The notes beneath the pieces were generated by a model. The model was not told the DNA's origin. It made no database searches and saw only the letters and a list, made by a program, of their open reading frames with translations. A stretch of DNA of 64,000 nucleotides, from positions 1 to 64,000 of the forward strand of contig JAMCQN010000013.1 of the NCBI GenBank assembly GCA_023382055.1, read 5' to 3'. The position numbers and the translations under genes were made by a program. Positions 8,248 to 18,543 of this stretch are shown in pieces (the first letter of the stretch is position 1; every line of letters starts with the position of its first letter). Origin of the DNA: Chloroflexota bacterium. GTDB lineage: Bacteria > Chloroflexota > Anaerolineae > J036 > Brachytrichaceae.

Positions 8248-9612
8248 ATGTCAGACCTTGTTATCGCTTATGCGCAACAACAGCGCGAGAAATACCTCAA
8301 TGACCTGATCGAATACCTGGCTATACCGAGTGTCAGCGCGCAGCCGCAACACAAGCAGGATGTGAACCGCGCTGCAGCCTGGTTATGCGATCACCTGCGC
8401 GTTATCGGCATGGAGGCGCGCGTCATGGAAACCGGCGGCCATCCGGTCGTCTACGCCGAATGGTTGAGCGCCGGCGCCAACCGCCCTACCGTGCTGGTCT
8501 ACGGCCATTACGATGTGCAACCCGCCGAACCATTGGATTTATGGCGCAGCGATCCGTTCGCAGCGGTCATCCGAGACGGGGTGATTTACGGGCGCGGTTC
8601 CAGTGACAACAAAGGCCAGCACATGGCGCACATCAAGGCAGTCGAATCTTTCCTGGCGCAAAAGACGCCGTTGCCCGTGAATGTGAAATTCCTGATCGAG
8701 GGTGAGGAGGAGATCGGCGGTCCGCACCTGGGCGCCTTCATTGCGGCGAACAAGCAATTGCTGGCGTGCGATGTCATCATGATCAGCGATTCGGCGCTGC
8801 TCGCGCCGGATCAACCCTCATTACTCTATGCGTTGCGTGGCTTGCTGTACTTTGAGGTCGAAGCGCGCTGTGCGGCGCACGACCTTCATTCGGGCAGCTA
8901 CGGGGGCAACGTACAAAATCCGGCCATGGCGCTGGCGCAGATCCTGGCGCGTTTGAAGGATGAACACGGGCACATCACTGTGCCGGCTTTCTACGACGCG
9001 GTGCGCGTGCTGGACAGCTTCGAGCGCGCAGAAATCGCGCGCATCCCGATGAGCGAGCAGCAGATCATGGCCGAGAGCGGCGCCAGCCAGGTCTTTGGCG
9101 AGCCAGGCTACAACGTCGCCGAACGCATGGGCGCGCGGCCGACCCTCGAGATCAACGGTCTGTGGAGCGGGTATACGGGTGAAGGCGCGAAGACCGTGCT
9201 GCCGGCAACCGCGCACGCTAAGATCAGTTGCCGGCTGGTTCCCCACCAGAATCCCGCCGAGATCTATAAGTCGGTTGTCGAGTACATGCAGGCGCTAACA
9301 CCGCCCGGCGTCAGCCTGTCATTCAAAGTGCTCCAGGAGGGTACGCGCGGCACGCTGATCGACCGCGATGCGCCGCAGATACAAGCAGCCGCCAGAGCGG
9401 CGCAAGCGACCTACGGCAAGGCTCCCATTTATGTACTCGAAGGCGGGTCAATCCCAGTCGTCAACGACTTCCAGGATGTGCTGGGTAAACCCATCGCACT
9501 CTTGGGATTCGGCTTATCCAGCGACAACATTCATGCGCCCGATGAGCATTATCCAGTTCGGTGTTACGAGAAGGGCATCGAAGCCAGTATCCGTTTCTTG
9601 ACGGAGCTATAA
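8248..9612 (+). CDS. M20 family dipeptidase (carnosinase/DapE-like metallopeptidase)
   Basis: Di-zinc aminoacylase-fold peptidase, 454 aa, expected to cleave dipeptides in the cytoplasm. Metal ligands are in LVYGHYDVQPAEP (His, Asp) and YGRGSSDNKGQ (Asp). The general base and the next ligand are in EGEEEIGGPHL, and the last His is in the C-terminal DNIHAPDEHY. The dimerisation domain is intact between them. The length matches the M20A dipeptidase subgroup. The start at 8248 has AGGAG about 6 nt upstream. It closes the plus-strand run, and the 19-bp terminator follows 24 bp later. Confidence 0.92.
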   Translation: MSDLVIAYAQQQREKYLNDLIEYLAIPSVSAQPQHKQDVNRAAAWLCDHLRVIGMEARVMETGGHPVVYAEWLSAGANRPTVLVYGHYDVQPAEPLDLWRSDPFAAVIRDGVIYGRGSSDNKGQHMAHIKAVESFLAQKTPLPVNVKFLIEGEEEIGGPHLGAFIAANKQLLACDVIMISDSALLAPDQPSLLYALRGLLYFEVEARCAAHDLHSGSYGGNVQNPAMALAQILARLKDEHGHITVPAFYDAVRVLDSFERAEIARIPMSEQQIMAESGASQVFGEPGYNVAERMGARPTLEINGLWSGYTGEGAKTVLPATAHAKISCRLVPHQNPAEIYKSVVEYMQALTPPGVSLSFKVLQEGTRGTLIDRDAPQIQAAARAAQATYGKAPIYVLEGGSIPVVNDFQDVLGKPIALLGFGLSSDNIHAPDEHYPVRCYEKGIEASIRFLTEL

Positions 9613-9636
9613 CGCGAGTTAAGGCTGATATTGCCA

Positions 9637-9679
9637 CAAAAAATGCGGTCTCGCCTTACTGGCGAGACCGCATTTTTTG
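9637..9679. terminator. Bidirectional intrinsic terminator
   Basis: Perfect 19-bp inverted repeat around the loop TTACT. The A-run on the left arm and T-run on the right arm make it a terminator in both directions. It serves the convergent dipeptidase (plus) and the ABC transporter operon (minus). Confidence 0.93.
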
Positions 9680-9696
9680 CCCGGTGAAAGGATCGG

Positions 9697-10758
9697 TTAA
9701 GCGTTCAAAATGGGCTTGAGTTGCTTCTCATCTTCAACCCTCTGTTTGGCGACCCAGCAGGCCACCAGATGCCCCGGTTTCAGCTCCTCAAACCTGGGCT
9801 CATCCACTTTGCATTTGTCGATCACCCACGGGCAGCGCGTGTGGAAATTGCAGCCACTCGGCGGGTTAATCGGGCTGGGCACGTCGCCTTCCAGGATGAT
9901 GCGTTCGCGGTGGATCGTCGGATCGGGAATGGGGATGGCCGACAGCAGCGCTTTGGTATAGGGATGCAACGGATCGCGGAACAGCGTCTCGCGGTCGGTC
10001 AACTCCACCATCTTGCCCAGATACATCACGCCGACGCGGTCGCTGATATGTTCAACGACGCCCAGGTTGTGGGCGATGAATAGATACGTCAAGCCAAACT
10101 CCCGCTGCAGATCCTTCAACAGGTTCAGCACCTGCGATTGAATAGAGACATCCAGCGCGGAAACCGGCTCGTCGCATACGATAAACTTGGGGCGCAGCGC
10201 CAGGGCGCGCGCGATGCCGATGCGCTGGCGCTGACCGCCGGAGAACTCATGCGGGTAACGCCGTGCATGGTAATCTTCCAGGCCGACGCGTTTCAGCATC
10301 TCCATGACATACTGATTGCGTTTCTTGCTGTCGCGCTCGCCATGCACCAGCAGACCTTCGGCCACGCTTTCGCCAATCGGCATACGGGGATCCAATGACG
10401 AGTAAGGGTCCTGAAAAATAATCTGCATGTCGCGGCGGACCCTTTTCAGTTCCGATCCCGACAACTGGAAGATGTCCTTCCCCTCAAAGATAACGCTCCC
10501 GCTGGTCGCCGGCGTCAGGCGCAACAGCGTGCGCCCGACCGTGGTTTTGCCGCAGCCGGATTCGCCGACCAATCCCAGCGTTTCGCCTTTTTTTACATTA
10601 AATGAAACGCCGTTGACCGCCTGAACCTGCGCGACCGTGCGCTGCAGGATGCCGCCCTTAATCGGGAAAAACTTGACAAGGTCTTTGACCTGCAATAAAT
10701 CCTCTGAATCGGGATGGGGGATTTCGGATTGTGCTTTGATCTCCGAAGTCATGGTCAT
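9697..10758 (-). CDS. dppF: Peptide ABC transporter ATP-binding protein (DppF/OppF)
   Basis: ATPase subunit of a peptide/nickel-type importer, 353 aa, peripheral on the inner face of the membrane. Walker A is GESGCGKTT, the ABC signature is [15 protein letters not shown], Walker B is [12 protein letters not shown], and the switch His is in YLFIAHNLG. The C-terminal oligopeptide extension has the CNFHTRCPW cysteine motif seen in OppF/DppF, which often binds an iron-sulfur cluster. It is the last gene of the five-gene operon and ends at the bidirectional terminator. It pairs with the DppD-type ATPase as a heterodimer. Substrate specificity cannot be read. Confidence 0.93.
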   Translation of the reverse strand: MTMTSEIKAQSEIPHPDSEDLLQVKDLVKFFPIKGGILQRTVAQVQAVNGVSFNVKKGETLGLVGESGCGKTTVGRTLLRLTPATSGSVIFEGKDIFQLSGSELKRVRRDMQIIFQDPYSSLDPRMPIGESVAEGLLVHGERDSKKRNQYVMEMLKRVGLEDYHARRYPHEFSGGQRQRIGIARALALRPKFIVCDEPVSALDVSIQSQVLNLLKDLQREFGLTYLFIAHNLGVVEHISDRVGVMYLGKMVELTDRETLFRDPLHPYTKALLSAIPIPDPTIHRERIILEGDVPSPINPPSGCNFHTRCPWVIDKCKVDEPRFEELKPGHLVACWVAKQRVEDEKQLKPILNA

Positions 10759-10834
10759 ATTGTTATTCTCCAGCCTGCCTCTTATACCAGAACTATCGAT
10801 TCCATCTTATCTATCTGCGGCTACTGCTCGTATT

Positions 10835-11875
<1,041 letters not shown>

Positions 11876-12084
11876 TCAGTTCTCCTACAAAAGAGTTCGG
11901 CGTATTTGCCGTGTAATACCAATGAAAAGTCTGCCTGAGTATAACCCGGATTTCCTAATATCCCAGATGATTCAAGGCCGCCCGTATACGACCACCGCCT
12001 CAAAACCTAACATGCCTGCCAGTAAGCCTGACAGGTTGTAGCGCACGCGTGCGGGTTTTTGATCCATCCAGCAATCGTCGATGA

Positions 12085-13059
12085 TTACATCTTCAAGCGC
12101 GGATCCAGCGCATCGCGCAAGCCGTCGCCAACGAAATTGATCGACAGCACTGTCAGGAATATGCAGAATCCCGGCCAGAGCGCCTGAACGAACAGATATT
12201 GCAGCGGCGCGCTGCGGGCGTCGTTCAGCATGTTGCCCCAGGTGGGAATGGGGGGCATGATGCCAAAACCCAGAAACGACAATGCGGATTCAGCGATAAT
12301 GACGCCGCCAAAGCCCAGTGTCGCATTCACAATGATCGGCGCGAGCGCATTCGGCACGATATGCCTGAATATGATGCGCGCCTGGCTGGCGCCGAGCGAT
12401 CGGCTCGCGTCGATAAACTCGCGCGTGCGCAGGCTGAGCGCCTGGCCGCGCACCAGACGCGCGTCGCTCATCCAGCCGAATATCGTGAGCACGAAAACAA
12501 TGATCGCGACACCGAGTAAGTCGCCCAGCAGGTCCTGCAATTGGGCGAACTGTCGCAAGCTGGCGGATAGTATCAACAGCAGCGGGAGGTCGGGCAATGT
12601 CAACATGACATCGGTGAACCTCATTAATACAGAATCTACCGCGCCGCCGAAGAAACCCGATACAGAACCGATAAAAACGCCGAATATCGTCACCAGAATC
12701 GTGACGGAGAGCGCAACACCCAGCGACACGCGCCCGGCATAGAGCAAACGCGTGAAGACATCCCTGCCGAGGCCATCGGTTCCCAGATAGTGTGTCGCCC
12801 GTCCCGGCATACCGGGCGTCATAAAGGGAGCATAGGTATGGCGCAGATCGATTTCGTCGTACTTATATGGCGCGATCCAGTCTGCCCCCAGACTGGCGAT
12901 AACAACAACCGCCAGAACAACCAGCCCGAGCATTGCCAGACGGTGGCGGCGCAACCGGCGCCACGCCATTTCCCATTGTCCCATCGGCTTCTGCTGTGAG
13001 AATAAAGATACTTCAGTCTGGCCAATTGCCGAAGATGTTGCAGCCATTTTCAATTCCAC
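12085..13059 (-). CDS. dppC: Peptide ABC transporter permease (DppC/OppC)
   Basis: Integral membrane permease, 324 aa, with an N-terminal OppC_N segment (first helix LAMLGLVVLAVVVIASLGA) and a BPD_transp_1 domain of about five further helices. The EAA-type cytoplasmic loop that contacts the ATPase is near ASRSLGASQARIIFRHI. The start at 13059 abuts the dppB stop; a second in-frame ATG lies 12 nt later. It works as a heterodimer with DppB. Confidence 0.92.
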   Translation of the reverse strand: MELKMAATSSAIGQTEVSLFSQQKPMGQWEMAWRRLRRHRLAMLGLVVLAVVVIASLGADWIAPYKYDEIDLRHTYAPFMTPGMPGRATHYLGTDGLGRDVFTRLLYAGRVSLGVALSVTILVTIFGVFIGSVSGFFGGAVDSVLMRFTDVMLTLPDLPLLLILSASLRQFAQLQDLLGDLLGVAIIVFVLTIFGWMSDARLVRGQALSLRTREFIDASRSLGASQARIIFRHIVPNALAPIIVNATLGFGGVIIAESALSFLGFGIMPPIPTWGNMLNDARSAPLQYLFVQALWPGFCIFLTVLSINFVGDGLRDALDPRLKM

Positions 13060-14154
13060 TTAACCATAAGAAATACGCGGGTCCACCACCGCATAAAGTA
13101 TGTCGGCGAGCAGATTCGAAAATACGACCAGGAACGATGTAATCACCAGGATGCCTTGAACGACAGGCCAGTCTACATTTTCAATGCCCTCAATGAGCAT
13201 GCGCCCCATACCCGGCCACGAGAAAATGCTCTCAGTAATCAATGCGCCGCCGAACAGACTGGGGATTGTCAATGCAAAAATCGTAACGAGCGGTATAAGC
13301 GCATTGCGAAGGCCATGCTTGAGGATAACTACGCGCTCGAGTAAACCCTTCGCTCGCGCGGTGCGCATGTAATCCTGGCGCAACACCTCCAGCATGGATG
13401 AACGGGTAAAGCGGCTCCAGCCCGCGAGGTTAAAGAACGTCAACACTAAACAGGGAAGCGCTACATGCAGGAGACCATCCAGGATCAGTTTGCCTTCCTG
13501 TCCCGCAATCTGTGGATACGCCTTGCCAAGCGTCAAAATGCGGGAAATCGCGTTGATGATGTCTCCTTTGCTGCCGGCGGTGCTTACACCGCCGGTCGGG
13601 AATAAATTCAGACCGACCGCGAATATCGATATGGCCATCAACCCGGTCCAGAACGTCGGCATGGACTGGCCGAAAAAAGCAATCGTGGTAACGATGTAAT
13701 CCGTTTTAGAGTACTGATGCACCGCAGAATAGATGCCGATTGGCACGGCGATGATTATCGCGAGAAAGGTGGAAAGACCCATCAATAATAACGTATAGCC
13801 TATGCGCCCGCCAATCATCGACATCACATTCTGGCCGATTTTCATCGTCCAGGAGACGCCGAAGTTCCCCTGCGCAACTTTAGCCAGCCAGCGCAGGTAA
13901 CGTCCCGGGTCTATGGTGCAGGCCTGCTTGACGCCGGCGACAACCGGGCAATAGGTACCCGGTAATAATGGCTTATCCAGGTCCAATAGCGCGTTCAGGT
14001 GGTCTATCTGCGTCGTAGTGATGCGCGGATTGGCCGTTCTCAACATATCGAAAGGCCCCCCCGGCACGAGGTTCAGTATCAGGTATAACAGCATCGAGAT
14101 CAGGAGCAACAGCAGCAGGGACTGAAAGACGCGCCTGAGGATAAATTTACTCAT
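13060..14154 (-). CDS. dppB: Peptide ABC transporter permease (DppB/OppB)
   Basis: Integral membrane permease, 364 aa, first permease of the operon. The N-terminal helix is LLLLLLISMLLYLILNLVPG, with the family GGPFDMLR motif after it. The EAA loop is in YMRTARAKGLLERVVILKH. There is a longer periplasmic loop between helices 1 and 2 (about residues 45-110) containing a cysteine pair (YCPVV and QACTID), somewhat larger than in E. coli DppB. It is separated from the binding protein by a hairpin. Confidence 0.92.
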   Translation of the reverse strand: MSKFILRRVFQSLLLLLLISMLLYLILNLVPGGPFDMLRTANPRITTTQIDHLNALLDLDKPLLPGTYCPVVAGVKQACTIDPGRYLRWLAKVAQGNFGVSWTMKIGQNVMSMIGGRIGYTLLLMGLSTFLAIIIAVPIGIYSAVHQYSKTDYIVTTIAFFGQSMPTFWTGLMAISIFAVGLNLFPTGGVSTAGSKGDIINAISRILTLGKAYPQIAGQEGKLILDGLLHVALPCLVLTFFNLAGWSRFTRSSMLEVLRQDYMRTARAKGLLERVVILKHGLRNALIPLVTIFALTIPSLFGGALITESIFSWPGMGRMLIEGIENVDWPVVQGILVITSFLVVFSNLLADILYAVVDPRISYG

Positions 14155-14178
14155 ACGGGGATTTTACCAATTGAACAT

Positions 14179-14204
14179 GGGCGAGGGTTCCAGAACCCTC
14201 GCCC
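14179..14204 (-). terminator. Intercistronic hairpin between binding protein and permease
   Basis: GGGCGAGGGT pairs with ACCCTCGCCC around a 6-nt loop. No T-run follows on the minus strand, so it is more likely a 3'-end stabiliser or partial attenuator that lets the binding protein accumulate above the permeases than a full terminator. Confidence 0.6.
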
Positions 14205-14264
14205 ACTCAGTTTTGGTAGTAGTTTTTAGGCTGCCCAAAGCGAACTACCGCCTGTTCACTACCA

Positions 14265-16223
14265 CTACTTCGACAGTTCCCATTCCCAGCTGTTCCAGCT
14301 CATGACGGAAGCCGAAGTCAAACCGGGTTTGAAGTTGGTCAAACCAGCGGCGTAGACATACGGTTCTGTCGCGGCATGCAGCGGAATGACCGGCACGTCG
14401 GCGCTGAAATCCTGGAAGAACTTCTCGATGAACGGCTTGCGCTTGTCGCGCGAGAGCGTGTTCAAAGACTGCTCGGATTCCTTCATCGCCGTGTCGGCAT
14501 CTTTGTTGCACCAGCGCGGGTCGTTCTGTCCGGCATAGTTATTGGCTTTGGTGGGGATATTCGCGCACCCGTATAGCGCATAGAAGTTCGGGTCGTCGCC
14601 GCCGGACCAGGTGTAGATGCCAGCGTCGAACGTGCCAGCCGACAACGGGCCATTGCCGCCGATGGCAAAGAAGTTGCGCGCCTCAAGGAACTGCAGGTTA
14701 GCGTCTGCGCCAATCTTCTTCCACTGTTGCTGAATGACCTGGGCCAACTGAATACGGTCGGAGCGCGTCGTCGTCATCAAAGTAAATGACAACTTGATTT
14801 CCTTGCCGCTGGCGTCTTTCTTCACGCAGGGGAACGCGCTGCAATCCCAGCCGGCGTCCTTCAGTGTGGCCTTGGCCTTGTCGAGATCAAACGGATGCTT
14901 GGTATAGTTATCCGTGTACGCCCATGAGTTGGATGCCGTGGTCGGCCCGGGCAGGTCCACAGCCTCGTTCTTGCCGAAGTACAGGCTGTCGATGTACGAC
15001 TTCTTGTCAATCGCATAGAACAGGGCGTTACGCACCGCGGGATCGTTCAGCGGCGCCTTCGAGGTGTTCAGGTCGATATGTTCCCAGGCGTATCCGGTAT
15101 TCCAAATCACCTTGTACTTTCCGTCTGCAGTCAGTTTGTCGATATCCGGCGCATTGCTGGTGCTCAAACCACCGACATTGCCCGGAACCACGTCAATCTC
15201 GCCCTTCTGCAATGCGGCGATCAGGGGTCCTGCACCGCCGGAGATGAAGCGGAAGATGATGTGCTTCAACTTGGGATTACCCAGCGGGAACGGCTTGTCG
15301 GAGGCATCCATATCCACTTCCTGGCCGGCTTTCCAATCGGTAATCACGAATGGGCCGTCGCCGAGTGGCTTCTTGGCGTAGTCGCTAGCCGCTTGATCTT
15401 TGGGAGCGATCGAACCCAGGACATGCTCGGGCATCCATCCGGGGTTAAAGTCCGCCCAGTATACCGGGTCAACCACTGGACCGGATTGCGCGCCGAAGTT
15501 CAGGCCGTCCGGGCCGTAGTCGGCTTTATTGGCGGCGAAGTCTACATCGCCCTTCAGTGTGCCAGCGGCAGCCTGCTTGGCCTGATTCTCGCTCATCACT
15601 TTGACCAGATAGGTGCTGTCATCCACCGCGGTGACGGAATATATCATTTCGACAAAGGTGCGGTTTGCGACTGCCATATCGGGATTCATGGCCAGTTTCC
15701 AGGCATAAACCGCATCGGATGCCTTAACGGGGGCGCCGTCTGTCCAGCGCCAACCCTGCTTGATCTTGTAGGTGATCTCGAGGTGTTGATCTGCGCCATC
15801 ACCGACCAACTTGGCGCCGCCATTGTCGATTGTCGGCACGGTTTCGCAACCAAGCGCAATCCATTCCGGCGGGTGCTTCTCGTTCTGCCCCATGCAACCG
15901 ACAATCACCGGCGACAGAACATAAACTGCCGATGATTCGTTTGCGAGCAATGGGTGCAGCGTACTGGGTTCCTGCTGCTGGCCGATCACCACAGTATCAA
16001 CTGCCTGGGCTGCCGGGACGGCAGTCGGGGCCTCTGTGGGCGCCGGGGTGGCGGTTACGACAACTTCCTTGGCAACCTCGACGGTCGCCTTAACGACCGA
16101 CGTCTGATTGACAACCACCGTTTCCTTGACAACCTGCGGCGTGGCGGCCTGTCCGCATGCCGCCAGCACCAGACTGCCTACAGCCAGTAAGCTGGCAGCT
16201 CGCCAATATTTCGATCCTGACAT
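14265..16223 (-). CDS. Peptide ABC transporter substrate-binding lipoprotein (SBP family 5)
   Basis: Extracytoplasmic binding protein of the importer, 652 aa. The signal peptide ends in a lipobox (LVLAAC, C23), so it is lipid-anchored. Residues 30-75 form a Val/Glu/Lys/Thr-rich low-complexity linker (for example VVKETVVVNQTSVVK) ending in a Pro/Thr-rich hinge. Such linkers are common in Chloroflexota binding proteins. The family 5 fold follows, with KIKQGWRWTDGAPVKASD matching the family signature. A strong AAGGAGGA Shine-Dalgarno precedes the ATG. It is the first gene of the operon. Ligand class (peptide or other) is not certain. Confidence 0.93.
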   Translation of the reverse strand: MSGSKYWRAASLLAVGSLVLAACGQAATPQVVKETVVVNQTSVVKATVEVAKEVVVTATPAPTEAPTAVPAAQAVDTVVIGQQQEPSTLHPLLANESSAVYVLSPVIVGCMGQNEKHPPEWIALGCETVPTIDNGGAKLVGDGADQHLEITYKIKQGWRWTDGAPVKASDAVYAWKLAMNPDMAVANRTFVEMIYSVTAVDDSTYLVKVMSENQAKQAAAGTLKGDVDFAANKADYGPDGLNFGAQSGPVVDPVYWADFNPGWMPEHVLGSIAPKDQAASDYAKKPLGDGPFVITDWKAGQEVDMDASDKPFPLGNPKLKHIIFRFISGGAGPLIAALQKGEIDVVPGNVGGLSTSNAPDIDKLTADGKYKVIWNTGYAWEHIDLNTSKAPLNDPAVRNALFYAIDKKSYIDSLYFGKNEAVDLPGPTTASNSWAYTDNYTKHPFDLDKAKATLKDAGWDCSAFPCVKKDASGKEIKLSFTLMTTTRSDRIQLAQVIQQQWKKIGADANLQFLEARNFFAIGGNGPLSAGTFDAGIYTWSGGDDPNFYALYGCANIPTKANNYAGQNDPRWCNKDADTAMKESEQSLNTLSRDKRKPFIEKFFQDFSADVPVIPLHAATEPYVYAAGLTNFKPGLTSASVMSWNSWEWELSK

Positions 16224-16661
16224 TTCTTCATCCTCCTTAAGGACTGATCACGTTTACGAACGCTCAATACTGAAAATGGTACAGTGTTGATCTGAATCAA
16301 AACAGTGAGGTTTCTTCTCCTGGCAACACACCTCCTTAAACAGGCTCGTCAGTACACAGCGTACTGGCGAGCAAACCTGCTCGAAATCCTGCGTTACCGA
16401 TATTAATGGCATGGTAAACAGGTGCTAGCATCGTGGACTTCAAAGAGATGACCTGAGCGCCAATAGCCCGATTATCGGTAGCTGAGGTTATATTGTCAAG
16501 CGGGTATTTCTTTCCACTCCTGAGAATCACAGCCTTACAACGTGCTGCAACCATAGCCCATTATCTGTCTTGGCCTGATGTATGGCAAAGGATTTTACGG
16601 CGAGCATTCGATAGTGGTTCATTCTACCCATTTTCGACGGCATGGACTTGAAGGAATATTT
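16224..16661. other. 438-bp non-coding region upstream of the transporter operon
   Basis: It holds the Shine-Dalgarno sequence and presumably the promoter of the binding-protein gene (minus strand). A second strong SD-like AAGGAGG occurs near 16330 on the minus strand and could serve only a 9-codon TTG frame. A 72-codon minus-strand frame ends there, but lacks a ribosome binding site and a recognisable product. No confident -35/-10 pair was found. Confidence 0.5.
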
Positions 16662-18512
16662 CTAACCCGCCAGTCTCTCGGCCTCTGTGACCAACCGCTC
16701 CAGCTCATCGAATCCCACCTGCCAGAAAGCGGGGGCGCTGATATCGATGCCGATGGCAGCCATTTGATCCTTGGGCGACATGCCGCCGCCTGACTCAAGC
16801 AACGCCCGGTATTGCGGCGCAAACGCTGCCCCTTCGCGGCGGTACTTGCCGTACAGCGCCAGCACGAGGAGTTCGCCGAAGGAATAGGCATAGCAGTAAA
16901 AAGGCGTATTGATAAAGTGCGGGATATACGACCAGCCCCACTCGTAACCCTGCGTCAGGTTCACCGAGTCGCCATAATACGGGGCATTCGCTGCGAGCCA
17001 GATGCTGCCGATCTGTTCCGCGTTCAATCTGCCTTTGGCGCGCGCGGCGTAGGCGCCTTCCTCAAAGCGCGTCAGCACCGTCTGGCGGAAGACCGTGGCA
17101 AAGCTATCCTCCAGCTTGCCGCAGATGAGCGCCAGGCGTTTGCGCGGGTCGGTCAGCCGCGCCAGCAGGTCGTCGAATACCAGCATTTCCGAGAACACGC
17201 TGGCCGTCTCTGCCACGGGCAGGCTCATATAGAAGTTGAGCAGGGTCTGTTTGCCGCTCAGGTAGAAGTGGATGCCGTGACCCAGTTCGTGCGCAACGGT
17301 CATGACGTCGCGCATGTCGTCGTTATAGCTGCATAAAACGAACGGGTGCACGGACGGCGCGATCCCGGCGCAGAACGCCCCGCCCCGTTTGCCGGAACGC
17401 GGGTCTGCGTCGATCCAGTTTTCAGTGAAGAAACGCCCGGCGATCCGTGCGAACTCCGGTGAAAATCGGTTCAGCGCCTGCAGGATGACTTCCTGCGACT
17501 GCGTGTAACTATAGGTTTCCTTGACTTCGAACAGCGGTGCATACTGATCGAACAGTTCGAGTTTCGGCAGATTAAGCAGCCGGGCCTTCATTTTGAAGTA
17601 GCGATGGGCGAGCGTGTAGTTGCGCTCCACCGCCGCCATCATGGCGTGAACGGACGCGGCATCGATCTCGTTTGACAGGTGGCGCTGCGCCATCGGGTCG
17701 GGATAATGTCGCAGGCGATTGGAAACCAGGTGATCCTAGAAGCGCGTGTCGTAGATATAAGACAACACCTGGCTGTTTTGCTGCAACGTCGTATAGAGCG
17801 AATCGTAGGCCAGCTCGCGCAACGAGCGGTCCGGGTCGCGCAACAGCGTCAGCACCTGGCTCTGGTTCAATTCCTGCCTGGCGCCGTCACGCTCGACAGG
17901 ATAACGCAGCGCCGATGTGACCTCGGTAAACAGCTTCTGCCACGCACTAATCCCGGTCAGATTCTTGTCATTGATGATCTTCTCTTCCGCCTCGCTCAAG
18001 GTATAGGGCTTGAAGCGCCGTTCCGCCTGCAGATAATGGGCATACCCGGTCAGCGCAGGATCGCCCATGAGCCGCTCCGCGATGTAATCGGGAACCTCCA
18101 GCCATTCCAGTTCGAAGAACAGCAGCTTGTTGCGCAAAGCCGTCATGGCTTCCTCAACGCGCTGCGCCAACACGCGGTGCGCGTCTTTGGCCGTATCAGC
18201 CGCGTACAGCAGCGACGCATAGGCGCTGGTTTTGACCATCGACTCCTGTAGCAACTCGTACTCGCGCAATGCAGCCAGCAGGTGATCGGGCGTTGGGCCG
18301 CCGTCGACTTTCAGCGTGCCGCGATACCGGCGCTCGAAGTCATCCGCCTGCGCTGCGGCATCCTGCAGCGCGGCTGTGATGCGCGGGTCATCCGGTCCAC
18401 TGTAGAAGACGCTCAGATCCCAGGCCACGCCGGCTGCGCTTTTCGATGGTGCAGCGCCTGCCTCAACGCTGTCGGGATAATCCAGAAGAGGGTGTTGCTC
18501 CATGTCCGCCAT
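16662..18512 (-). pseudogene. pepF: Oligoendopeptidase F (M3 family) interrupted by one in-frame TAG
   Basis: Zinc oligopeptidase of the M3B family, cytoplasmic. The frame reads 616 codons, the usual length of about 600. Codon 259 (17736-17738) is TAG, splitting the gene into 258-aa and C-terminal parts in the same frame. The translation on either side is continuous: YIYDTRF, stop, DHLVSNRLRHYPDP, then MAQRHLSNEIDAA. No frameshift is needed. The zinc site HELGHGIHF (H408, E409, H412) and the downstream Glu lie in the C-terminal part, so the short N-terminal product would be inactive. A CAG-to-TAG change (Gln) is the simplest origin. A second start at the ATG at 17693 has no clear ribosome binding site. 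It could be a recent null mutation, a sequencing error or a suppressed codon. Confidence 0.88.
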
Positions 18513-18543
18513 TCTAATGGGTCGTTGGATTCCGGGAGAGAGT

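Noticed and set aside
16336-16554. 72-codon minus-strand frame upstream of the binding-protein gene
   Set aside because: No ribosome binding site, no hydrophobic or domain pattern, and no similarity I recognise.
17736-17738. Pyrrolysine at the pepF TAG
   Set aside because: Other genes in the window end at TAG, pepF is not a pyrrolysine protein, and no pyl gene is visible.
17690-17740. Frameshift in pepF
   Set aside because: The two halves are in the same frame (distance divisible by three) and the intervening codons translate to family-like sequence; only one TAG separates them.
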